Assembly (NCBI GenBank): GCA_934099115.1
Contig: CAKOPK010000008.1
Coordinates: 1-46,299 of the forward strand
Reading direction: 5' to 3'
Origin: an uncultured Bacilli bacterium
GTDB taxonomy: Bacteria; Bacillota_I; Bacilli_A; RF39; UBA660
Length of the DNA stretch: 46,299 bases
The translations under genes and the position numbers were made by a program. The first letter of the stretch is position 1, and every line of letters starts with the position of its first letter. Shown piece by piece: positions 25,146-32,941 of the stretch. The notes beneath the pieces are model-generated. The model did no database searches. It was not told the DNA's origin and saw only the letters and a list, made by a program, of their open reading frames with translations.

Positions 25146-26258
25146 TTATTTTGTCAACTGCTTTTTGAAACTTTTTTGAAAATTTGTAATATCTAGTAAA
25201 ATGGCTAAAAACATGAAGTAAACAATGATATTGGTACCCCCGTAACTAACAAATGGAAGGGGTAAACCTATAATGGGTAATAATCCTAAGTTCATTCCTA
25301 TATTTTCAATTTGAGCAAATAAGAACATGAATAAGAATTCTATTAAGAACATTTTATCGCGAGTATTTTTAATTTTAAAATAATAGTAAATAAAATATAT
25401 ATCTAAAGATAGAAAAGATAATAATATTAAAATAAAACCAAGGATACCAAGATTATTGATTGTAAGCGCTATAATAAAATCAGTGGGATACTCTGGTACA
25501 TAGATATAATTACCTGTAGGTAGAAAGCCAGAGGTAGCTATAGCAATTAAAGAACGGTCTAGTTGAAAAGAGTTTTTATTTACAAAGGTTAAAATACGAT
25601 CTACACGATAAAAGAAACTTGTTCCGATTAGTTTTATTAAAGCTTCTTTATTAAAATAATAGAAATAGATAAAGGTACCTAAAAAGATAGTTATTAATAA
25701 ACTAAATAAAGTATACCATTTCCAATTAATTTTATAGGCTATAATCGTTCCTAAAAAGATAAGTATATATATAATAATAGCACCCGTATCAGGTTCTAAA
25801 AAAACAAATAAAGATGGTATTAGAGTATAAAAACTAGATTTTAAAATAAATTTTAATTCTTTTTGCCAAGTACCTTTAGGCATTTTAGACATAATTTCTG
25901 CTAGAGTTAAAGCTAGAGTAAATTTCATGAGTTCACTGGGTTGAAATGAAAAGAAACCAAAGGAAAACCAAGCACGAGAGCCGTTGATAGTTTTACCGAA
26001 AAATAAGACTAATATTAGGAGGATATTATTAAGCCAATAAAGATATTTACTATATTTAAATAATATTTTGGGCTTTATTAAGTGAATAATGATTAAGATA
26101 AAAAAACCCATGATAAACCAGAGAGTTTGTTTAAAAAAATAATTTTTATATAAACTCATTTTATTTCCTATTTTTAACATATTTAATAAAGATATACTTA
26201 TTAAAATAAAAAGAGGAAGCCATAAACAAAGATTTTGAAATATTTTTTTCTTTTTCAT
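25146..26258 (-). CDS. FtsW/RodA/SpoVE family peptidoglycan glycosyltransferase
   Basis: A 370-aa polytopic protein with about 10 membrane helices. SEDS hallmarks are present: KTINGSRAWFSFGFFSFQPSELMKFTLAL, LEPDTGAIIIY, and near the C-terminus IENIGMNLGLLPIIGLPLPFVSYGGTN with the GGT end loop. SEDS proteins polymerise lipid II with a class B PBP. Whether it is RodA, FtsW or the sporulation-specific SpoVE cannot be settled here. The start is uncertain: ATG 26258 (MKKKK) is preferred over a TTG at 26282, and neither has a good RBS. Confidence 0.85.
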   Translation of the reverse strand: MKKKKIFQNLCLWLPLFILISISLLNMLKIGNKMSLYKNYFFKQTLWFIMGFFILIIIHLIKPKILFKYSKYLYWLNNILLILVLFFGKTINGSRAWFSFGFFSFQPSELMKFTLALTLAEIMSKMPKGTWQKELKFILKSSFYTLIPSLFVFLEPDTGAIIIYILIFLGTIIAYKINWKWYTLFSLLITIFLGTFIYFYYFNKEALIKLIGTSFFYRVDRILTFVNKNSFQLDRSLIAIATSGFLPTGNYIYVPEYPTDFIIALTINNLGILGFILILLSFLSLDIYFIYYYFKIKNTRDKMFLIEFLFMFLFAQIENIGMNLGLLPIIGLPLPFVSYGGTNIIVYFMFLAILLDITNFQKSFKKQLTK

Positions 26259-26315
26259 ATTATTAATATGGGCTAAAATCAAATATTTATCATAAAATAT
26301 TTTAGAGGTGTAGAT

Positions 26316-26618
26316 ATGTTTAAGAAAAATGATTTACCAAAAGTGTTTGCTAATCCCATTAATAAAGAACTTAATAATAATGAAGAAGTGTTTACAACAA
26401 TAGGAAAAGAAACTAGAGATTATAAACAAATAGATGTTCCTAGAAGGATTAATGAGATATTTGCTTCTTTAAATCATGTTTATAAGAGTAAAGTACATAT
26501 TGTGACTGCAAATGATGAATTTGATGCAGTTATTGTGGGAAAGACTGACCATGATTTATTAACTTTAAATGGAGAAAAAATTAATATTCATAGTATTTTA
26601 TATATTGAAAAGATATAA
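26316..26618 (+). CDS. Small protein, possibly GerQ-like
   Basis: The ATG follows AGAGGTG. This 100-aa cytoplasmic-type protein has a disordered N-terminus and a C-terminal small beta-barrel-like part (about 40-100): RRINEIFASLNHVYKSKVHIV, DAVIVGKTDHDLLTLNGEKINI, ending YIEKI. The layout (INEIL..N, strand, VGxxxDHxLL, strand) recalls spore-coat protein GerQ, but GerQ is longer and the match is weak, made from memory. An LSm-like or other small barrel is an alternative. It is divergent from the ftsW/rodA gene. Confidence 0.4.
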   Translation: MFKKNDLPKVFANPINKELNNNEEVFTTIGKETRDYKQIDVPRRINEIFASLNHVYKSKVHIVTANDEFDAVIVGKTDHDLLTLNGEKINIHSILYIEKI

Positions 26619-26636
26619 ACGTATGTTCTGGTGTGT

Positions 26637-26665
26637 TTGACAAATGAAAAATATTATGCTAAAAT
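26637..26665 (+). promoter_or_regulatory. Promoter of the glucosaminidase gene
   Basis: TTGACA (26637-26642), 17 nt, TAAAAT (26660-26665), followed by AAAGGAGG and ATG at 26693. Confidence 0.65.
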
Positions 26666-26692
26666 TGGATTACTTCGCTAAAAGGAGGAAGT

Positions 26693-27259
26693 ATGAAAAA
26701 TCATTGTATTAAAATAGCTTGGGTTATTTTAATCGTTAGTAGTAGTATTTTTGTTTTTAAAGGGAAAGAAAAACCAAAGACTATTATTACTGAAAATGTT
26801 GTTGCAAATAATTTTGTGTTTAAAAGTGCACATTCTTATAATCGCTATCAAGAAGAAGTTGTTTATGAGGGACTTACTTTAACAGAGTTAGGTACTAAAA
26901 TAGATGCAGTTTTAAATTCTAGTATAGCTGGTTATGGTAAAACAATAGCAAGTTTAGCTTTAGAAAAGGGTGTTGACCCCTATGTAGCAACTTCTATTAT
27001 TTTAGTAGAAACAGGTTGCAAGTGGACTTGTAGTAGTTTAGTGCGTAATAATAACAATGTTGGTGGTATGAGAGGCTCTAGAGGATATTTAAAATATTCA
27101 AGTTTAGAAGTGGGTATTGAAGCTTTTATTAATAATTTAGCAAATAATTATTATGCGAAGGGGCTTAATACTCCAGAACTTATTAATCAAAAATATGCCC
27201 AAAATCCTAATTGGTATCAAAAAGTTTATTATTATGTGAATATGATAAAAGCAAGTTAA
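26693..27259 (+). CDS. Glucosaminidase/lysozyme-like cell-wall hydrolase
   Basis: The 188-aa protein has one N-terminal transmembrane or signal-anchor segment (about 8-22) and a lysozyme-fold domain (about 65-188). Typical features are SIILVETGCKW, with Glu106 at the catalytic position of the family's A..LESGWG, and then NNNNVGGMRG, matching NNLFGIKG, followed by a YNLYNN-like part and WYQKVYYYVNMI. It would cut the glycan strand of peptidoglycan outside the membrane. It has no wall-binding domain. It heads a run toward murD. Confidence 0.75.
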   Translation: MKNHCIKIAWVILIVSSSIFVFKGKEKPKTIITENVVANNFVFKSAHSYNRYQEEVVYEGLTLTELGTKIDAVLNSSIAGYGKTIASLALEKGVDPYVATSIILVETGCKWTCSSLVRNNNNVGGMRGSRGYLKYSSLEVGIEAFINNLANNYYAKGLNTPELINQKYAQNPNWYQKVYYYVNMIKAS

Positions 27260-27273
27260 TTGCTTTTTCTTTT
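27247..27273 (+). terminator. Terminator of the glucosaminidase gene
   Basis: AAAAGCAA/TTGCTTTT, loop GTTAA, then TTCTTTT; just before the RBS of the next gene. Confidence 0.65.
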
Positions 27274-27286
27274 GGAGGTGTTTGGT

Positions 27287-29332
27287 ATGAATAAGTTTTT
27301 GTTTTATATTTTCTTTCATCAAAAAAAATTTGCTTTATATTTAAGAGAGAATGATGAAGTTTGCTTTTTAGAAGTTAATTCTAAAGGAGAATACGTTATT
27401 CCTAGTAAAGAAGATTTAAAAGTTTTAAATAATATATATAATAAGAAAAGTCATTTTATTTGTTATGAGATTAATCATAATCAATCTATTAAAAATTCTG
27501 CTCTATATTGGTTTCTTTTATCTTCTTTGATTTTAAGTTTAAATTCTAATATTCAATTAGAAGAAAGAGCAGAAGTTAAAGAATATATTCCTATAACTTA
27601 TTTAACAAATGAAAAAGCTTTAAAAGAAAATTTGGGAGAGAGAGTTACGGTTCTTGATTTAATATGGGCAGTTTCTAATAATGAAAACTTAACGAATCAA
27701 GATAGAGAACGTATTATGAGAGTAGTAAATGTTTTATATAAAAAATATCCAGATTGGGATTTTCGAATTTTTGCAGAAAATATTAAGCACTTACAAATTC
27801 GTTATTTAAATGAAGAACAAACAGAAGAAGTATTAAAGCCGACTCTTACAGGTAATTTTATTTTTGCAAAGCAATTAATTAATATAAGTGCAGATGCATC
27901 AGAAGAAACTATCTATCATGAAATATGTCATCTATTAAGTTCTTTTTATGAAATTAAAGATAATAAAAAATTATGTAGAACAGAAATTATTGGATATGCT
28001 TTAGATGAAGCGATGACTTCTAAAATTACATCTTTCATTATCCCATGTAGCAGTTATGCTAGAGAAAATGCTGTTTTAACTTATTTAATGGCTTTTACAG
28101 ATTATAGTATAATGGATTATAATCAAACGGGTATTTCCATTCTTATAAAAGAATTAAAAGAAAAATATCCAGATGTTGATATTCAATATATTATAAAGAC
28201 TTTAGATTTAATGCATGATTCGGAAATAGAGTTTTCTATTAATTTTACGCTTGATAAGTCTTTAAAACTTATGGATGAACTTTTTTTGATATGTAAAGAT
28301 AATATTGATATTAGTAAAGATAATGTATATCAACCTTTTGAAGAGTTTGCATCTTTATTTTCGTATGTAAAAGATACATCTCTTCTTCGAGATTATTATA
28401 AAAAATATAATGAGGCTTTATTAAATAAAGGCTATTCATCAATTATTTCTAGTGATAAAGTAGATGAAAAAATAAAAGGATTAAATAGTTATATAAAATT
28501 TTATTATGATGAGAGTGGAATTTATGTTTATCAAGAACCATATCTTATTGATAAAAGAGGGAACACTATTTGTTATAATAAAGATTATCATCAGGGAATG
28601 GTGGCTTCGGTACGAATGGATTTTTATCTTGCTAGTATTTATCATTATGTTCATGAGATAGAAGAACCTAGTTTCTTAATTGATGTAATAGAGGATGCTG
28701 GTATTCTTAATTTGAGAGATTATCAGAAAATACCATATTATGATAAAGATAAATTTATAGGTAGTTATAGTTTATTAGACAATCTAAGTTTCTCTATAGG
28801 TGTAACTACAGAAGGGAATCTTAGTTATAAAATAATGGATTTAAAGGAAAATAAAGTGATTTATGAACCTATTCATTTGGTTCAGACTTCTAGTTATAAA
28901 CGTTTTAATACTCCAGAAGTAAAAAAACTATTTTTTGAAGAGAATACTACTAAGTTAGATTTATCTCTTCTGTTTACAGAATTTAATATGAAGTATTTAA
29001 TTAATAATAAAATAGTAGATGATATATATATTAATAAGGATAAGATTTATTTTTCGCCAATTATTACTTTAAAGTTTGCTAATAAAAGTTTTGGAGCTTC
29101 TTTAGATAAAATAGGATTTATTTATAATTCTGGGAAACTTCTTATTTATCCATTTAATGTTACTATTCCTTTAGAGTTAAATTTACAAGAAGATACTTTT
29201 ATTTCTTTAAAAAAGATTTTAGAACAATTAGATTTATTTTATTATGAAGATAAACAATATACTTTTACAGAAGAAGAATTAAGTGAAATGTTGGAAGAAT
29301 ATGTACTTAATAGTGTAAAGCAGACGAGATAG
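27287..29332 (+). CDS. Membrane protein with HEXXH metallopeptidase-like motif
   Basis: The start is ATG 27287 behind GGAGGTG. The 681-aa protein has a single transmembrane segment (about 71-87), likely with the C-terminal bulk outside. H211EICH215 is a HEXXH zinc-site motif in a predicted helix (SEETIYHEICHLLSSFYE), and Glu241 (LDEAMTSKI) is a plausible third ligand, as in gluzincins. The C-terminal 300 residues are beta-rich and unrecognised. It may be a peptidase, though catalytic activity is only an inference. It lies between a wall hydrolase and murD. Confidence 0.6.
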   Translation: MNKFLFYIFFHQKKFALYLRENDEVCFLEVNSKGEYVIPSKEDLKVLNNIYNKKSHFICYEINHNQSIKNSALYWFLLSSLILSLNSNIQLEERAEVKEYIPITYLTNEKALKENLGERVTVLDLIWAVSNNENLTNQDRERIMRVVNVLYKKYPDWDFRIFAENIKHLQIRYLNEEQTEEVLKPTLTGNFIFAKQLINISADASEETIYHEICHLLSSFYEIKDNKKLCRTEIIGYALDEAMTSKITSFIIPCSSYARENAVLTYLMAFTDYSIMDYNQTGISILIKELKEKYPDVDIQYIIKTLDLMHDSEIEFSINFTLDKSLKLMDELFLICKDNIDISKDNVYQPFEEFASLFSYVKDTSLLRDYYKKYNEALLNKGYSSIISSDKVDEKIKGLNSYIKFYYDESGIYVYQEPYLIDKRGNTICYNKDYHQGMVASVRMDFYLASIYHYVHEIEEPSFLIDVIEDAGILNLRDYQKIPYYDKDKFIGSYSLLDNLSFSIGVTTEGNLSYKIMDLKENKVIYEPIHLVQTSSYKRFNTPEVKKLFFEENTTKLDLSLLFTEFNMKYLINNKIVDDIYINKDKIYFSPIITLKFANKSFGASLDKIGFIYNSGKLLIYPFNVTIPLELNLQEDTFISLKKILEQLDLFYYEDKQYTFTEEELSEMLEEYVLNSVKQTR

Positions 29333-29344
29333 TTTGCTTTTTTT
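29317..29344 (+). terminator. Terminator after the HEXXH gene
   Basis: AAAGCA/TGCTTT with a 12-nt loop and a T run, overlapping the stop codon. Short stem. Confidence 0.5.
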
Positions 29345-29379
29345 AGATTTTTAGAATATAATATTTCTAGGTGATAGAA

Positions 29380-30696
29380 ATGTATGAAAATAAGAAGATT
29401 TTTATTTTAGGAATGGCTAGAAGTGGTTATGAAGTAGCTAAGCTTTTATATTCTAATAATGAAATTTTAATATGTGATAGTAAAGAACAAGATGCCGATA
29501 AAGTGCGTGAATTAGAGAGTTTAGGGGTTACTTTTGTTAAGACTTGTGAACCAGAGAATTTATTGGATGAGAGTTATGATGTTTTTATAAAGAATCCTGC
29601 TGTTTTTCCTTTTCATCCTTGTGTAGAGAAAGCTAGAAAGTTAAATATTCCTGTTGTTAATGAAATGGAAGTAGCTTATCATTATATTGATAAATCAGTT
29701 AAAATAGTTGGGGTAACAGGTTCTAATGGAAAAACGACTACTGTAACATTAATTTATGAAGTATTGAAGAAAGCAGGTATTCCTGTTAAATTAGGTGGTA
29801 ATATAGGGACTCCTTTATCACAAATTGTTCATACTTTAGAAGATAATGACATTTTATTATTAGAAATATCTGACCATCAATTAAATGATATGTATGATTT
29901 TAAAACTGATATAAGTGTCTTAACTAATTTATGTCCAACTCATTTAGATTATCATGGCTCTTATGAAGTTTATAAGAGTGTTAAAAAGAAAATATTTAAT
30001 CATCATACTAATAGTGATATAGCAATATTAAATGCTAAGAATTATGATTCTTTAGAATTAACGAAAGATATTTTATCTACTAAGTATTATTTTAATAATG
30101 AAGATAATTATGTGGATTCTAAGGGTATTTATATTAACCAAGAGAAAGTTATTGATCTAGAAGATATTGTATTAAAGGGTACTCATAATTATGAAAATAT
30201 TTTAGCTATGCTTATGGTTATGGAATTGTTACATGTTGATTTTAAGTATGCGATTAGTGTTTTAAAAGAATTTAAAGGTGTTGAACACCGTATTGAATTT
30301 GTTAGAGATTATAAGGGAGTATCTTATTATAATGATTCTAAATCTACTAATCCAACTGCTACTATTACAGCTTTAAAAAGCTTTTCTGGGAATATTCATT
30401 TAATACTTGGAGGTATGGATCGTAGTCAAGATTTTAATGATTTAAAACCATACTTATCTAAGATTAAAAAGATATATGCGATTGGAGAGGTTAGAGGTCG
30501 TATTGAAGATTTTTGTAAAGAAAATAATGTTTCTTATGTAACAAGAGAGACTTTGAGTGAAGCGATGGAAGAAGTAAATAAAAATACTATAGAAGGGGAT
30601 GTAGTAGTATTAAGTCCTGGCTCTGCTTCTTGGGATCAATATGCTAAATTTGAAGATCGTGGAGATGAATTTAAGGAATTAGTTAGCAAGCTTTAA
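29380..30696 (+). CDS. murD: UDP-MurNAc-L-Ala:D-Glu ligase MurD
   Basis: The ATG at 29380 follows AGGTGAT; an in-frame GTG at 29371 is inside that RBS. The 438-aa protein is full length: N-terminal Rossmann domain (KIFILGMARSGYEVAKLL), the central ATPase with GVTGSNGKTTT and NLCPTHLDYHGS, and C-terminal domain with YYNDSKSTNPTAT and LSPGSASWDQY. It adds D-Glu to UDP-MurNAc-L-Ala in the cytoplasm. It is separate from the usual mur cluster here. Confidence 0.95.
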   Translation: MYENKKIFILGMARSGYEVAKLLYSNNEILICDSKEQDADKVRELESLGVTFVKTCEPENLLDESYDVFIKNPAVFPFHPCVEKARKLNIPVVNEMEVAYHYIDKSVKIVGVTGSNGKTTTVTLIYEVLKKAGIPVKLGGNIGTPLSQIVHTLEDNDILLLEISDHQLNDMYDFKTDISVLTNLCPTHLDYHGSYEVYKSVKKKIFNHHTNSDIAILNAKNYDSLELTKDILSTKYYFNNEDNYVDSKGIYINQEKVIDLEDIVLKGTHNYENILAMLMVMELLHVDFKYAISVLKEFKGVEHRIEFVRDYKGVSYYNDSKSTNPTATITALKSFSGNIHLILGGMDRSQDFNDLKPYLSKIKKIYAIGEVRGRIEDFCKENNVSYVTRETLSEAMEEVNKNTIEGDVVVLSPGSASWDQYAKFEDRGDEFKELVSKL

Positions 30697-30712
30697 TGCT
30701 TGCTTTACTTTT
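30685..30712 (+). terminator. Terminator of murD
   Basis: AGCAAGC/GCTTGCT, loop TTTAAT, then TTACTTTT; the T run is interrupted. Confidence 0.55.
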
Positions 30713-30750
30713 GGGTTTCTTTTTGGTATACTACTTTCAGGTGAAGAAAA

Positions 30751-31431
30751 GTGCTAGCATATGGAAGAAATGTCTTAAAAGAGACTCCAAAAGAAAAGAT
30801 ACATAAAGTTTATATTAAAGAAAATTTAAAAGATAAAGAGATATTAGATTATTTGAAAAATAATAAAATTCGCTTTCAGGTAGTTCCAGAATTTCGTTTA
30901 AATAAAATGACAAAGATGAACCATCAAGGTATTGTATTAGAAGTAGATGATTATGATTATTATTCATTAGAAGATGCACTAGAGGATGATTTTATAGTAG
31001 TATTAGACCATTTAGAAGATCCACATAATTTAGGGGCAATTATTCGTACTTGTGAGTGTGCAGGAATTAAGTCTATTATTATTCCTAAAGATCGTAGTAT
31101 ACGTGTTAATGATACAGTTATTAAGATTAGTGCGGGAGCTATAAGTTATGTTAAAGTAATTCTTGTTAATAATTTGAATGAAGCTATTAAAAAATTAAAA
31201 AAAGAATGTTATTTTGTTTATACTGCGGATATGAATGGAGAAGATTATCGTACTGTTAGTTATGCTTCTAAAAAAGTTTTAGTTATTGGGGCAGAAGGTA
31301 ATGGAGTTAGTCGTTTAATTAGAGAAAACTCAGATGTTATTGTAAGTATTCCTATGAAAGGGAAGATTAATTCTTTAAATGCTTCTGTTTCTGCTGGTAT
31401 ATTAATTTATGGTATGATGGAGAATAAATGA
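30751..31431 (+). CDS. rlmB: 23S rRNA 2'-O-methyltransferase RlmB/TrmH (SpoU) family
   Basis: A GTG start follows AGGTGAAG. The 226-aa protein has an N-terminal substrate-binding part (about 1-75) and a SPOUT trefoil-knot domain with all three motifs: NLGAIIRTCECAG, VIGAEGNGVS and IPMKGKINSLNASVSAGILIY. RlmB methylates a 23S rRNA guanosine with SAM. It ends in TGA, overlapping the next ATG (ATGA), so it is coupled to sigH. In B. subtilis rlmB (yacO) also lies near sigH. Confidence 0.9.
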   Translation: MLAYGRNVLKETPKEKIHKVYIKENLKDKEILDYLKNNKIRFQVVPEFRLNKMTKMNHQGIVLEVDDYDYYSLEDALEDDFIVVLDHLEDPHNLGAIIRTCECAGIKSIIIPKDRSIRVNDTVIKISAGAISYVKVILVNNLNEAIKKLKKECYFVYTADMNGEDYRTVSYASKKVLVIGAEGNGVSRLIRENSDVIVSIPMKGKINSLNASVSAGILIYGMMENK

Positions 31432-32021
31432 AGAGTTTAGAAGAATTGATTAAAGATGCTAAGAATAATCAAGAAGATGCACTTAATATTTTATATGATA
31501 AATATAAATATATCGTAGATATTTTAATTCATAAATATTATTCTATTATTGTTAGTTTAAATATCGATATAGCAGAAATAGAACAAGAATCTTTTATTGC
31601 TTTTAGTGATGCAATAAAAGCTTATAAAGAAGATAAAAATACTAAATTATCTACTTTTTTGTCTTTATGTATTGATAGAAGAATAAAAAAAATTATTAAA
31701 AAATATAATAGTGAGAATGCAAAACTATTTAATAATGCTTATTCTTTAGATTATGACTATAATAATGAAGGGGTAACTTTAAAAGATATCATTAGCGATG
31801 ATAGTCAAACAGACCCTTTATATAATTTAACTTTAAAAGAAAATTATTTAGAGTTATTAGAAAAAATAAAAGAAGCACTTAGTGAGAGTGAATATGAAGT
31901 ATTTGTTTACTTACTTAGTGGGTTTGATTATTTAACAATAGCTTTACTTTTAAATAAGAATTCTAAACAAATTGATAATACTATTCAAAGATTAAAACAT
32001 AAAATAAGAGAGATTATTTAG
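31428..32021 (+). CDS. sigH: SigH-like sigma factor
   Basis: A 197-aa sigma-70-type protein. Region 2 is at about 15-90 (NILYDKYKYIVDILIHKYYS, EIEQESFIAFSDAIKAYKED, LSTFLSLCIDRRI) and region 4 at about 140-195 (ESEYEVFVYLLSGFDYLTIALLLNKNSKQIDNTIQRLKHKIRE). The size and rlmB neighbourhood match SigH, the transition-state sigma factor that in B. subtilis drives spo0A and other early sporulation genes. Identity rests largely on synteny; another alternative sigma is possible. It is coupled to rlmB by a 4-nt overlap. Confidence 0.75.
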   Translation: MKSLEELIKDAKNNQEDALNILYDKYKYIVDILIHKYYSIIVSLNIDIAEIEQESFIAFSDAIKAYKEDKNTKLSTFLSLCIDRRIKKIIKKYNSENAKLFNNAYSLDYDYNNEGVTLKDIISDDSQTDPLYNLTLKENYLELLEKIKEALSESEYEVFVYLLSGFDYLTIALLLNKNSKQIDNTIQRLKHKIREII

Positions 32022-32928
32022 GAATTTTATCTCCTTGCATAATCTCTCTTTTTTTCATTTCTTTATCAATATCATTTAAAACGCAAAACTTTTTTAATAG
32101 CCAATTTGGTTCTATTAGTTCTTCTTTTATGGGGTCGCCAGTTATGCGCATAACTACTATCTTAGGGTCTAGATATTCTAGTTGTTCACATACAATGTCT
32201 ATATATTCTTCTTTTGTAAGTATTGTAAAAGGTTTTTCTTGATATAGTTTTTCTAAGTCAGTACATTTTACTACATATAACATATGTATTTTAATACCAT
32301 CTATTCCTAATTTATTTAAGTATTTTACTGTTTCAATCATCATTTCTTTGGTTTCGTTGGGAAGCCCATTTATAATATGAACTACTGTAAAAATATTTCT
32401 TTCTTTTAATTTTTTAATAGCGTTTTCAAAATTTTCTAGAGTGTGTCCTCTTCTAATTAGTTCTAGGGTTTCTTTATGCATGGATTGTAAACCTATTTCT
32501 ACCATTAAGAAAGTTTTTTTATTTAGTTCTGTTAGATAATCTAATATTTCATCACTTAAACAGTCACTTCTAGTAGCGATATCTAAACCAATAACATTAT
32601 CTATACTTAAAGCTTCTTCATATTTTTCTTTTAAGATATTTAATGGGGCATAAGTATTTGTGTCGGCTTGAAAATAAGCAATATATTTAGAGTTAGGCCA
32701 TTTTTTATCTAAGGGTATTTTTACTAGGTTAAATTGCTCTTTTAAAGATTTTTCGACATATTTATTGCCAGAACCATTACTACAAAAGATACAGCCTTTG
32801 CCATTTATATAATTGGGGCAACCAAAATGGGCATTAAGTCCTACTTTAAAGACTTTACATTGAAATTTGTTTTTAAAAAAATAGTTTAGAGTATGATATC
32901 TTTTATTATCTAAAGAATAGGGAAACAT
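32014..32928 (-). CDS. TIGR01212-type radical SAM protein (YtqA/YhcC-like)
   Basis: A 304-aa protein with the radical SAM cluster motif C37-x8-C46-x2-C49, the spacing of the YhcC/YtqA family. It continues with IGLDIATRSDCLSDEILDYL, VEIGLQSMHKETLELIRRGH, and VVHIINGLPNETKEMM. It reduces SAM through a 4Fe-4S cluster; the substrate is unknown, though Elp3-like relatives modify tRNA. It overlaps sigH by 8 nt convergently and lies 13 nt after the upstream unknown gene on the same strand, so the two are probably co-transcribed. Confidence 0.85.
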   Translation of the reverse strand: MFPYSLDNKRYHTLNYFFKNKFQCKVFKVGLNAHFGCPNYINGKGCIFCSNGSGNKYVEKSLKEQFNLVKIPLDKKWPNSKYIAYFQADTNTYAPLNILKEKYEEALSIDNVIGLDIATRSDCLSDEILDYLTELNKKTFLMVEIGLQSMHKETLELIRRGHTLENFENAIKKLKERNIFTVVHIINGLPNETKEMMIETVKYLNKLGIDGIKIHMLYVVKCTDLEKLYQEKPFTILTKEEYIDIVCEQLEYLDPKIVVMRITGDPIKEELIEPNWLLKKFCVLNDIDKEMKKREIMQGDKIPK

Positions 32929-32941
32929 ATAATCACCAAGT

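Noticed and set aside
31400..31431. Mycoplasma-type code with TGA as Trp
   Set aside because: rlmB ends at TGA with sigH starting in it, and Trp is encoded by TGG throughout, so the code is standard.
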